Source: Bacteroidota bacterium | GTDB lineage: Bacteria; Bacteroidota; Bacteroidia; NS11-12g; UBA955 | Length of the DNA: 40,808 nt | Direction: 5' to 3' | Assembly (NCBI GenBank): GCA_016787485.1 | Contig: JAEUUL010000019.1 | Location: 1-40,808 of the forward strand | Part shown: piece after piece, positions 1-7,289 of the stretch | Numbering within the stretch: position 1 is the stretch's first letter | How the letters are laid out: each line of letters opens with the position of its first letter | Program-made: the position numbers and the translations under genes | The notes under the pieces: model-generated | What the model was told of the DNA's origin: nothing | What the model saw: the letters and a program-made list of their open reading frames with translations, nothing else | Database searches by the model: none

Positions 1-1056
1 AAAAATGCCGTGACCCCCAATGGGTCTTACAATCGGAATTCCAAAATCCTGCATTCTTTTTCCTAAATATTCCACCTGTCCAATTCTGGCATGCTGATGA
101 AAATCATCTACACTCTCAGCTATGCCGACAGCAATGGCCTCCATATCACGCCCTGCCAATCCGCCATAAGTATGCAGCCCTTCGTATACCACAACCATAT
201 TGCGGGCTTCTTCATACACGTCCCATTCGTTGGTCGCCATAAAACCACCTATATTGACCAATGCATCTTTTTTTGCACTCATGGTTGCTCCATCCGTAAG
301 GGAACATATTTCTCTTACAATTTCTGCAACAGTTTTTTCTGAATACCCGGATTCTCTTTGTTTGATAAACCACGCGTTTTCAGCCACCCTGGTCATATCG
401 TGAATAATGCGAATGCCCTGCTCCCGGGTATACATCCTCAGTTCTTTCAAATTTGCCATACTTATGGGTTGTCCCCCGGCCATATTTACATTGGTGGCAA
501 TGCTCACATAAGGGATTCTGGTGGCTCCGTATTTTTTCACCAGGTTTTTGAGTTTTTCCAAATCCACGTTCCCTTTAAACAGATGTTCATTCAGGGGGTC
601 ATGTGCCTCGTCGATAATAATGTCATGAAATTGCCCGCCAGCCAATTCCTGATGCAGCCGGGTTGTGGTAAAATACATATTGCCCGGTACTATATCTCCT
701 TTTTTAATGAGTACTTGAGACAGTATGTTCTCGGCACCCCTGCCCTGATGGGTGGGAATAACATACTTATAACCATAAAATTTTTTGATGGCCGCCTCCA
801 TTCTATAGTAGCTTGCACTCCCGGCATAAGCCTCATCACCGAGCATAAACGCACTCCACTGCCGGTCACTCATGGCCCCGGTGCCACTGTCTGTAAGCAA
901 GTCTATGTATACATCTTCCGAACGGAGTAAAAAAGTATTGAAATGTGCTGCTTTCAGCGCTTTGAGACGTTGGGAACGGGTTGTCATTTTAAGCAGTTCC
1001 ACCATTTTCATACGGTAAGGTTCTGCCCAACTTCTTGAATTTCTTTTTACAGTCAT
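1..1056 (-). CDS. Tyrosine phenol-lyase / tryptophanase family PLP enzyme (3' end outside window)
   Basis: PLP-dependent beta-eliminating lyase that splits tyrosine (to phenol) or tryptophan (to indole) into pyruvate and ammonia. The 352 N-terminal residues of an expected 455-470 are present; the gene runs off the left edge. Visible motifs are YIDLLTDSGTGAMSD, GDEAYAGS, THQGRGAEN, NMYFTTTRLHQE, AGGQPISMAN and the PLP-lysine region MSAKKD. The residue after the PLP-stacking Phe in NMYFTTT is Thr, as in Citrobacter tyrosine phenol-lyase; tryptophanases usually have Asp there, so I lean to tyrosine phenol-lyase. The C-terminal substrate-specifying residues are missing, so this is not settled. 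The ATG at 1056 is preceded by a good Bacteroidota promoter. The gene lies downstream of rrf2 on the same strand. Confidence 0.88.
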   Translation of the reverse strand, partial: MTVKRNSRSWAEPYRMKMVELLKMTTRSQRLKALKAAHFNTFLLRSEDVYIDLLTDSGTGAMSDRQWSAFMLGDEAYAGSASYYRMEAAIKKFYGYKYVIPTHQGRGAENILSQVLIKKGDIVPGNMYFTTTRLHQELAGGQFHDIIIDEAHDPLNEHLFKGNVDLEKLKNLVKKYGATRIPYVSIATNVNMAGGQPISMANLKELRMYTREQGIRIIHDMTRVAENAWFIKQRESGYSEKTVAEIVREICSLTDGATMSAKKDALVNIGGFMATNEWDVYEEARNMVVVYEGLHTYGGLAGRDMEAIAVGIAESVDDFHQHARIGQVEYLGKRMQDFGIPIVRPIGGHGIF

Positions 1057-1085
1057 CAGGTCGGTTAATTATTAAATATTGGCAG

Positions 1086-1117
1086 CAAAGTTACTATTCA
1101 GCTATTATTCAGACAAA
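1086..1117 (-). promoter_or_regulatory. Bacteroidota-type promoter of the lyase gene
   Basis: Read on the minus strand: TTTG (1117-1114), 20-nt spacer, TAACTTTG (1093-1086). This matches the TTTG / TAnnTTTG consensus. The predicted transcript start near 1080 gives a leader of about 25 nt to the ATG at 1056. Confidence 0.7.
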
Positions 1118-1123
1118 CTTGTC
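1112..1123. promoter_or_regulatory. Candidate operator palindrome over the -33 box
   Basis: Perfect inverted repeat GACAA-AC-TTGTC covering the -33 element of the lyase promoter. A related sequence occurs at 2079-2090 between queD and the NO reductase gene. An Rrf2 regulator is encoded between the two sites, so it is a possible ligand. This is inference from position and similarity only. Confidence 0.3.
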
Positions 1124-1168
1124 CGTTTATATTTGACACCAAAGATTTGATATGATCTTCACAGAAAG

Positions 1169-1609
1169 TCAGGATTCACTGCTGATAAAAGAATTCCCGG
1201 CGTTGACCTCGGCTGCCAGTTGAGCTATAGTTTTACGTTCAAACAGGGCTATCAGGTTTTTCTTAACTGTTTTGTACTGGTGATGCATAGGGCAGGGTTT
1301 TAATTCGCTGCATTTGTCCAGACCCAGCACACACTTATTAAACAGCTCATCTTCACCCATCACTTCCAAAACAGACATAACCGGTCGTTTTTTTGCTGCA
1401 TCTGTCATAAAGAATCCTCCTGTACGGCCACGTGAGGAAGTAATCAAAACGTTCTTTCCAGACAATTTCTGAAGGATTTTTGCTGTAAAGAATTCGGGAG
1501 AATCAATGGCCGCCGCTATTTCCTGCAGGCTCACTTTGGTTTCAGAATTACTTTTCTGTGCAATAAAAATCACAGCACGAATGGCGTATTCAGTTGCTTT
1601 TGAAAACAT
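1169..1609 (-). CDS. Rrf2-family transcriptional regulator with three-Cys cluster motif
   Basis: A 146-residue winged-helix regulator. The N-terminus MFSKATEYAIRA and the recognition region SSRGRTGGFFM are typical of Rrf2 proteins. Cys93, Cys100 and Cys106 (CVLGLDKCSELKPC) match the [Fe-S] ligand triad of IscR/NsrR, with one extra residue between the first two. Such proteins sense nitric oxide, iron-sulfur status or redox. The NO reductase gene lies just beyond queD on the other strand, so an NsrR-like role is attractive, but that is inference. The open frame extends upstream to 1852 inside queD; I chose the ATG at 1609 because it gives the family N-terminus and has its own promoter at 1621-1651. 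Confidence 0.85.
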   Translation of the reverse strand: MFSKATEYAIRAVIFIAQKSNSETKVSLQEIAAAIDSPEFFTAKILQKLSGKNVLITSSRGRTGGFFMTDAAKKRPVMSVLEVMGEDELFNKCVLGLDKCSELKPCPMHHQYKTVKKNLIALFERKTIAQLAAEVNAGNSFISSES

Positions 1610-1620
1610 GGGTTCAGTGT

Positions 1621-1651
1621 CAAATGTAGTGTATTCACGTTGCTGACCAAA
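1621..1651 (-). promoter_or_regulatory. Promoter of the Rrf2 gene, inside the 3' end of queD
   Basis: On the minus strand: TTTG (1651-1648), exactly 19 nt, then TACATTTG (1628-1621), a full match to the Bacteroidota consensus. It lies mostly within queD coding sequence and ends 11 nt before the rrf2 ATG, so the regulator can be expressed separately from queD. Confidence 0.65.
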
Positions 1652-2066
1652 AGGCCGCAGATTTTTCTGTTTCATGCAGCAGCAGCGATTGCAAGCGAAT
1701 ACCTGACGGTAAAACCGAAGTAATCCTGTCAGACAACCAGAACAACAGGTTTTCAACACTTGGTTCAAAGGGCATCCTGTGCAGATTTTCCGCGTTGCTC
1801 CATTCGGAGTTCTTTTGTAAATAATCCTCAGACAGTAGCAACCGATGATCAAGATTGTCCTGGATAAGAGGCTTTATCAGCCGATCCAAAGCACGGAAAT
1901 CCATAAGTAAACCAGGTGCCGGAATCCATTTTTCATGAAATTCCATGGACTCAATTCGTACTTCCAGTTTATACGAATGTCCATGCACAAACCGGCAGGG
2001 GCCGTCATAATCAAAAAGGGCATGCGCCGCTTCGAAGGTGAATTTTCTACTCAGGGCAATAGGCAT
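1635..2066 (-). CDS. queD: 6-pyruvoyl-tetrahydropterin / 6-carboxy-tetrahydropterin synthase family protein (QueD)
   Basis: A 143-residue member of the T-fold PTPS/QueD family. QueD makes 6-carboxy-5,6,7,8-tetrahydropterin from dihydroneopterin triphosphate in queuosine/7-deazaguanine synthesis. Zinc-ligand histidines are His15 (FEAAH) and His28/His30 (VHGHSY), and Cys24 is in the catalytic position before HGH. Also visible are DHRLLL, the PSVENL substrate-binding segment and a C-terminal LHET. The length is usual for the family. No other queuosine gene is in the window, so a pterin role cannot be excluded. The 49-bp spacer to the divergent NO reductase gene holds the promoters of both. Confidence 0.85.
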   Translation of the reverse strand: MPIALSRKFTFEAAHALFDYDGPCRFVHGHSYKLEVRIESMEFHEKWIPAPGLLMDFRALDRLIKPLIQDNLDHRLLLSEDYLQKNSEWSNAENLHRMPFEPSVENLLFWLSDRITSVLPSGIRLQSLLLHETEKSAAFWSAT

Positions 2067-2078
2067 ATCTTATATTCG

Positions 2079-2090
2079 GACAAAATTATC
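2079..2090. promoter_or_regulatory. Candidate operator in the queD / NO reductase spacer
   Basis: Imperfect palindrome GACAA-AA-TTATC. With two flanking bases on each side it agrees at 12 of 16 positions with the minus-strand reading of the palindrome at 1112-1123. It lies just upstream of the -7 box of the NO reductase gene, where a repressor could act. Confidence 0.25.
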
Positions 2091-2100
2091 TCTTTTTATT

Positions 2101-2108
2101 TACATTTG
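2101..2108 (+). promoter_or_regulatory. -7 box of the NO reductase gene
   Basis: TACATTTG, a full match to TAnnTTTG, ending 7 nt before the ATG at 2116. No clear TTTG -33 box is seen upstream; the candidate operator occupies that place. The leader would be very short or absent. Confidence 0.55.
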
Positions 2109-2115
2109 AACCGTC

Positions 2116-4389
2116 ATGGAAAAAAGAAACTTCTTAAACTATCTGTTAAACCCGCGAAACTGGTGGCTTCCCTTATTGGTCATATTTATTGTGAGTGTAA
2201 GTGGTGTAACCTACATTGGAATGCACACCTATTCTGATGCACCACCCTTGCCAGAATTTAAACACGGAGATCGCACCGTGTTTACAAAACAAGATATACT
2301 CAAGGGTCAGGCCCTTTTTCAACAACATGCATTAATGGAGTATGGTTCCATGTTTGGCGACGGGGCTTTGCGTGGCCCGGATTTCACAGCGGATGCGTTG
2401 CATGTAATCATGAAAAATATGCAATCATTTTATTTGAATCAGTCGCCAAATGACTCCCTGTCTGCCTTGGCAATTACGGCAAGAGTGCAACATGAATTAA
2501 GGCGGAACAATTATACAACCCGGACCAACAGGGTGGAATTAAGTCCGGCTCAGGCATTTGCGGCAGACAGACTGGTATCTCATTATGTTCGGTGCTTTCA
2601 AGATCCGGGATATTCAGGTCACTTCAAATCCATTCACTCAGTGCATGACAGTGCAGAGATTCGAAACCTCACTGCATTTTTCTTTTGGGGTGCCTGGGTA
2701 TGTGTCTCAGCCAGACCAGGCAAAACATACAGCTATACCCACAACTGGCCTTTTGACCCGGAAGCAGGAAATACCCCCAGCCCAGCCATCATCTTGTGGA
2801 GCATTCTGGGCTCATTGGGGTTAATTCTGGCCTTGGGAATAGTTATGTATTACCATGGAAAACTGGATAAACTGAAACCTGAAACCTATACACGGAATGC
2901 GGGGACCATGATGAATGTGGAAATGGTGAGCCAATGGCGGCCAAACCCGGTGCAGAAGGCTACTTATAAATACTTCCTTACAGCCATGCTGCTGTTTGGT
3001 CTACAGGTGCTATCCGGCATACTCACTGTGCATGATTTTGTAGGTCTGGTTAACTGGTTTGGTTTTCATATTGATCGGGTTTTGCCCATTACGATTAGCC
3101 GCAGCTGGCATGTTCAGCTGTCAGTTCTCTGGATATCCGCTTGCTGGATTGGGGGTTCTTTCTTTATAATGGGCATGGTGAATCCAAGGCAGCCCCATGC
3201 TCAGGTTCAATGGATAAATCGTTTGTTTTTGATCATCGTCTTGTTGGTGGCAGGGTCTGTTTTTGGCATTTGGGCAGGACCCAGTGGATTGCTGCCCACT
3301 TTGTGGTACTGGTTTGGGCACAGCGGCTGGGAATTTCTCGAGCCAGGCCGTGTTTGGCAAATCGTTTTGGGCGTGGTATTTATCATCTGGGCCCGCACCC
3401 TTTTTGTTGGACTGAAGCCCGTATTTCAATTGAAAAAACCCTGGGAATTGCCCAATTGGCTGATTTATTCAAATGTCACAATCATACTTTTACTGATATC
3501 TGGATACATAATTACTCCAGAAACCAATTTTGTCATCGCTGATTTCTGGCGCTGGATGGTAGTGCACATGTGGGCCGAAGCATTTTTTGAAGTATTTACA
3601 ACCGTGCTCATTGGTTATTTTATGGTTATGATGGGGTTGGTGAGCCGTCCGGCTGCCATACGTGTAATCTATCTGGCAGTTTTGTTGTTTTTAGGTTCAG
3701 GTCTTCTCGGTATTTCTCATAACTTTTACTGGAATGCAAAACCAGTATTTACCATGGCACTTGGTTCGGTATTTTCAACGCTGCAGGTGGTGCCACTTAT
3801 ACTCCTTACACTGGAGGCATGGCGCTTCAGCAAATTACCTGCTGCTATAGAGAATGCAGCCCCTAAAGAGAAAAAAATAAAATTTGGATTTCCAGGGGTA
3901 TTCCTTTTTTTGCTGGCAGTTAATTTTTGGAATTTTTTTGGAGCCGGAGTCTTGGGATTCATTATCAACCTGCCCATAGCCAATTATTATGAACATGGAA
4001 CCTATCTTACTGTAAATCATGGGCATGCTGCACTGATGGGAGTGTATGGCAATCTGGCATTGGCCATTGTATTGTTTTGTTCTCAACTGATGATTCAATC
4101 AGACCATTGGAGACCAAAACAAATCAAGTTAATTTTCTGGAGCATCAATGCCGGGCTCATGCTGATGGTGCTTATGGATTTATTGCCTGCAGGCATTTGG
4201 CAGTTTGATGTGGTCGCTGAAAAAGGACTGTGGTATGCGAGAAGTCATGCATTTGTGGAAAGCGAAAATTTTCAAATACTTACCTGGATGAGAATTGCCG
4301 GTGGTGCATTGTTTACCCTGGGAGGTGTGTATCCATTATGCAGGCTGTTGCTAACAGGGAGCAGGAATCTGAAGGACTTTATAAGATAA
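2116..4389 (+). CDS. norB: Quinol-dependent nitric oxide reductase (qNOR)
   Basis: A 757-residue single-chain qNOR that reduces two NO to N2O with electrons from quinol at the cytoplasmic membrane. Layout: one N-terminal membrane helix (about residues 16-36); a periplasmic domain resembling NorC but without a CxxCH heme motif, with EYGSMFGDGALRGPDFTADAL typical of qNOR; a second anchor at about 220-245; then the multi-helix heme-copper-oxidase-like domain. Candidate heme/FeB ligands are His332 (SRSWHVQL), His484 (VHMWAEAFFE), His535 (GISHNFYW) and His635/His637 (NHGHAALMG). The length is normal for qNOR. It is divergent from queD and the Fe-S Rrf2 regulator. The likely role is NO detoxification or a truncated denitrification step; no other denitrification gene is present. 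Confidence 0.95.
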   Translation: MEKRNFLNYLLNPRNWWLPLLVIFIVSVSGVTYIGMHTYSDAPPLPEFKHGDRTVFTKQDILKGQALFQQHALMEYGSMFGDGALRGPDFTADALHVIMKNMQSFYLNQSPNDSLSALAITARVQHELRRNNYTTRTNRVELSPAQAFAADRLVSHYVRCFQDPGYSGHFKSIHSVHDSAEIRNLTAFFFWGAWVCVSARPGKTYSYTHNWPFDPEAGNTPSPAIILWSILGSLGLILALGIVMYYHGKLDKLKPETYTRNAGTMMNVEMVSQWRPNPVQKATYKYFLTAMLLFGLQVLSGILTVHDFVGLVNWFGFHIDRVLPITISRSWHVQLSVLWISACWIGGSFFIMGMVNPRQPHAQVQWINRLFLIIVLLVAGSVFGIWAGPSGLLPTLWYWFGHSGWEFLEPGRVWQIVLGVVFIIWARTLFVGLKPVFQLKKPWELPNWLIYSNVTIILLLISGYIITPETNFVIADFWRWMVVHMWAEAFFEVFTTVLIGYFMVMMGLVSRPAAIRVIYLAVLLFLGSGLLGISHNFYWNAKPVFTMALGSVFSTLQVVPLILLTLEAWRFSKLPAAIENAAPKEKKIKFGFPGVFLFLLAVNFWNFFGAGVLGFIINLPIANYYEHGTYLTVNHGHAALMGVYGNLALAIVLFCSQLMIQSDHWRPKQIKLIFWSINAGLMLMVLMDLLPAGIWQFDVVAEKGLWYARSHAFVESENFQILTWMRIAGGALFTLGGVYPLCRLLLTGSRNLKDFIR

Positions 4390-4423
4390 GTCGGGAGGCT
4401 CATGTACATATTGTTGAAAAATG

Positions 4424-4455
4424 TTTGGCGCAGGTATAAATTTATGACTATTTTG
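4424..4455 (+). promoter_or_regulatory. Possible promoter of the formate dehydrogenase gene
   Basis: TTTG at 4424-4427, 20-nt spacer, then CTATTTTG at 4448-4455, one base off TAnnTTTG at its first two positions. It ends 14 nt before the ATG at 4470. This is a fair match in an 80-bp spacer. Confidence 0.4.
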
Positions 4456-4469
4456 CACCATCCATATTT

Positions 4470-7289
4470 ATGGCTTTCGAACTCACTAACCACACTTCAA
4501 AACCAGTTACAGCCCGGGAAAAGGACAGTTCAGGCGATAGTCTGAGTCCAACCGATACCCAAAAAGATACCCGATTTGCGTACATAGACAATCAGCCTTA
4601 CGAAATCCGGGAGGGCGAAACCCAGCTCCAGTTTATACGCCGCAACCTGGGTCAGGACATAGTACCAACCCTGTGTGACGCACCCAATCTGGAACCCTTT
4701 GGTAGTTGCCGGGTATGTAGCGTGGATGTTGCGCTTCAGGAAAATGGTGCTGTACGCACACAGGCCAGCTGTCATACACCTGTGGCGCCCAACAGTTATC
4801 TGTACCCAAACAGTGACCGGATTCAGAAACTGCGGAAGAACATCATCGAACTCGTTCTGACAGACCACCCGCTGGATTGTCTTACCTGTGAAGTGAACAA
4901 CAACTGCGAACTGCAAACTGTAGCTGCAAAAGTGGGTGTGCGCGATGTCCGTTATCCGGCTGGCAAAAACCACCTGGACCGCAAAAAGGACCTGAGTCAC
5001 CCGTATATGACCAGCGACATGAGCAAATGCATCAATTGTTCGCGTTGTGTGCGTGCCTGTGATGAGGTGCAGGGGCAATTTGTGCTGAGCATGGCCGGAC
5101 GCGGATTTGATGCACACATTGTAAAAGGCGCCAATCAGAATTTTTTCGAATCGGATTGTGTGAGTTGTGGTGCCTGCGCCCAAGCCTGTCCTACCAGTGC
5201 CATCAGTGATGTTTTTGAAAGCAAAAGCATAGCCAATACCGAAAAGACCCGCACCATTTGCACGTACTGCGGGGTGGGTTGCAACCTGGAAGTGGCTACG
5301 GTAAACGGAAAGGTAAAAAGCATACAGGCACCCTATGACGCAGCGGTAAACGAGGGCCATACCTGCCTGAAGGGCCGGTTTGCCTTTGGATTTTATAACC
5401 ATCCGGACCGTTTGCGCACCCCCCTGATACGCAGGAATGGCGAATTGCAACCTGCAACCTGGGACGAAGCGTACGATTACATTGCCAATGAACTTACACG
5501 CATAAAAAAAGAACACGGACCTGATTTCATTGCCGGAATAAGCAGTGCACGCTGCACCAATGAGGAAAATTACCTCATGCAGAAATTTATCCGTGCGGTG
5601 ATTGGCACCAACAACATTGACAGTTGCGCCAGGGTTTGCCACTCGCCTACCGCACTGGGTATGCAGCGCACTTTCGGAACCGGTGCTGCCACCAACAGCA
5701 TCATCGATCTGAAGTACACTGATCTGATCATGGTGATTGGTGCCAACCCGACAGAAGGCCACCCTGTGACCGGGGCTAAACTGAAACAATTCGCCATGAA
5801 AAAGCCGGCCATTGTGATCGATCCGCGCCGGACCGAAATGGCCAGATACGCCAAATACCATCTGCAACTGCGGCCCGGAACCAATGTTGCCCTGCTGAAC
5901 ATGATGCTGTATTACATTATTCAGGAAGGGCTTGAAGACAAGAAGTTTATAGAAAACCGCACCGAAGGATACGAAGAATTCAGGCAGAAAATACTGGCAC
6001 TGAATATCGATGAGGCAGAAAAAGTAACCGGTGTGAACCGGGAGTTGGTGAGGAAGGCAGCCATTGCCTATGCCAGCGCACCCAACGCCATGAGTTTTCA
6101 CGGACTGGGTGTAACCGAGCATACCCTTGGTACCTTCACGGTAATGCAGATTGCCGACCTTGCCATGATTACCGGTAACATTGGCCGCAGGGGTGTGGGA
6201 GTAAATCCGCTGCGCGGACAAAACAATGTGCAGGGAGCCGCGGATATGGGTTGCCAGCCCCATCAGGGTGCAGGTTACCTCGATGTGACAGACCCGGAAA
6301 ACCATAAAAAGTACGAAGCATTTTACAGTGCCAAACTGCCGGATTATGTGGGATATAAAATCCCCCAGATGTATCAGGCGGCCCTCAACGACAAACTGAA
6401 AGCATTGTGGCTCATGGGCGAAGATGTGGTGCAGACTGATCCGAATACACATCATGTGAAAGCCGCCCTTGCCAAACTGGACCTCATTGTGGTTCAGGAA
6501 ATATTTATGACCGAAACAGCCAAACTGGCCCATGTGGTGCTGCCTGCTGCCTCCTTCCTGGAGAAAAGCGGTACATTCACCAATGGAGAACGCCGCATAC
6601 AGCGCGTGCAGCAGGTGACTGAGCCACTGGAAGGCACCAAACCCGACGGGCAAATCATGATTGACATTATGAACCGTATGGGTTACGCACAGAAACCCTA
6701 TCACCCCGATTGGCTGCTGGCTGAAATTTCACAGATTGTGCCCTTCTTCGCCGGTGTGAAATGGAACGAACTGGGCGACAATGGCAAACAATGGCCCGTG
6801 GCTCAGGATGGCTCGGATACGGAAATACTGCATACGGATAGTTTCAAGCGCGGGAAAGGAAAATTCATAGCAGCGGAATGGCGGGAAACCCCGGAAATAT
6901 TGAAAAACGGACAGGAATTCCCGTATATCATAACCACAAACCGCGAACTGGAACATTACAACAACGGCACCATGACCCGGCGCACCGGCAACGTGAAAAT
7001 CCTCACCGAGGATGTGTTGCTCCTCCATCCGGATGATGCCGCCCGGCATGATATCAAATCCGGTGACATGGTGTGTGTCATCAGCGCGCGCGGCAAGGTA
7101 GATATCAAAGCCAGGGTAACCGATGAGGTAAAACCGGGCGTGATGAGCAGTACCTTCCACTTCCCCGAAATTGCCATGAACAACATCACCAGCAGCGAGT
7201 GTGATACAGATGCCCTGTGTCCCGAGTACAAGGTGGTAGCCTGCACCATTCGCAAGAGCAAGGGTAAATACAAAGAAGAGCAAAAGTGA
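4470..7289 (+). CDS. fdhA: Formate dehydrogenase alpha subunit, NAD-linked type, Cys active site; 3' end replaced by a mobile unit
   Basis: A 939-residue molybdopterin oxidoreductase oxidising formate to CO2. Order: about 40 extra N-terminal residues; a 2Fe-2S ferredoxin domain (Cys69, Cys80, Cys83, Cys101); a NuoG-like His-Cys cluster segment (DHPLDCLTCEVNNNCELQ); two 4Fe-4S motifs (CINCSRCVRAC, CVSCGACAQAC); a further Fe4S4 site (CTYCGVGCNLEV); then the Mo-bisMGD domain and the dinucleotide-binding C-terminus. Cys390 in RVCHSPT is the usual Mo ligand; it is coded TGC, so no selenocysteine is needed. No NAD/FMN-binding partner or fdhD lies nearby, so the electron acceptor is unknown. The last 100 bp of homology (7181-7280) recur at 10861-10960; in the integration model the codons after about 7195 came with the inserted unit. 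The stop overlaps the next gene in GTGA. Confidence 0.93.
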   Translation: MAFELTNHTSKPVTAREKDSSGDSLSPTDTQKDTRFAYIDNQPYEIREGETQLQFIRRNLGQDIVPTLCDAPNLEPFGSCRVCSVDVALQENGAVRTQASCHTPVAPNSYLYPNSDRIQKLRKNIIELVLTDHPLDCLTCEVNNNCELQTVAAKVGVRDVRYPAGKNHLDRKKDLSHPYMTSDMSKCINCSRCVRACDEVQGQFVLSMAGRGFDAHIVKGANQNFFESDCVSCGACAQACPTSAISDVFESKSIANTEKTRTICTYCGVGCNLEVATVNGKVKSIQAPYDAAVNEGHTCLKGRFAFGFYNHPDRLRTPLIRRNGELQPATWDEAYDYIANELTRIKKEHGPDFIAGISSARCTNEENYLMQKFIRAVIGTNNIDSCARVCHSPTALGMQRTFGTGAATNSIIDLKYTDLIMVIGANPTEGHPVTGAKLKQFAMKKPAIVIDPRRTEMARYAKYHLQLRPGTNVALLNMMLYYIIQEGLEDKKFIENRTEGYEEFRQKILALNIDEAEKVTGVNRELVRKAAIAYASAPNAMSFHGLGVTEHTLGTFTVMQIADLAMITGNIGRRGVGVNPLRGQNNVQGAADMGCQPHQGAGYLDVTDPENHKKYEAFYSAKLPDYVGYKIPQMYQAALNDKLKALWLMGEDVVQTDPNTHHVKAALAKLDLIVVQEIFMTETAKLAHVVLPAASFLEKSGTFTNGERRIQRVQQVTEPLEGTKPDGQIMIDIMNRMGYAQKPYHPDWLLAEISQIVPFFAGVKWNELGDNGKQWPVAQDGSDTEILHTDSFKRGKGKFIAAEWRETPEILKNGQEFPYIITTNRELEHYNNGTMTRRTGNVKILTEDVLLLHPDDAARHDIKSGDMVCVISARGKVDIKARVTDEVKPGVMSSTFHFPEIAMNNITSSECDTDALCPEYKVVACTIRKSKGKYKEEQK
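7181..7280 (+). repeat. 100-bp direct repeat, left copy (fdh 3' end in use)
   Basis: Aligns without gaps to 10861-10960, 92 of 100 identical. The first 15 bases (caacatcaccagcag) are identical in both copies and similarity stops abruptly to their left. All eight differences are third-position synonymous changes. After the repeat this copy reads CAAAAGTGA; the right copy reads TTGGTGTAA. Confidence 0.97.

Noticed and set aside
358..930. 190-codon plus-strand frame near the left edge
   Set aside because: Antisense to the tyrosine phenol-lyase/tryptophanase gene, which is well supported by motifs.
1610..1852. Extended N-terminus of the Rrf2 regulator
   Set aside because: The extra 81 residues overlap queD in another frame, are Cys-rich without family likeness, and lie upstream of the regulator's own promoter.
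4470..5400. NADH dehydrogenase subunit NuoG
   Set aside because: The N-terminal Fe-S domains are shared with NuoG, but the intact RVCHSPT Mo-ligand region and complete molybdopterin domain indicate formate dehydrogenase; no nuo genes are nearby.
5630..5645. Possible selenocysteine site in formate dehydrogenase
   Set aside because: The active-site codon at 5637-5639 is TGC (Cys) in RVCHSPT; no in-frame TGA is involved.
4530..6704. 724-codon open frame on the minus strand, opposite fdh
   Set aside because: It is fully antisense to the clear formate dehydrogenase gene, its translation is rich in His, Cys and Gly without any domain, and it arises from the codon bias of the real gene.
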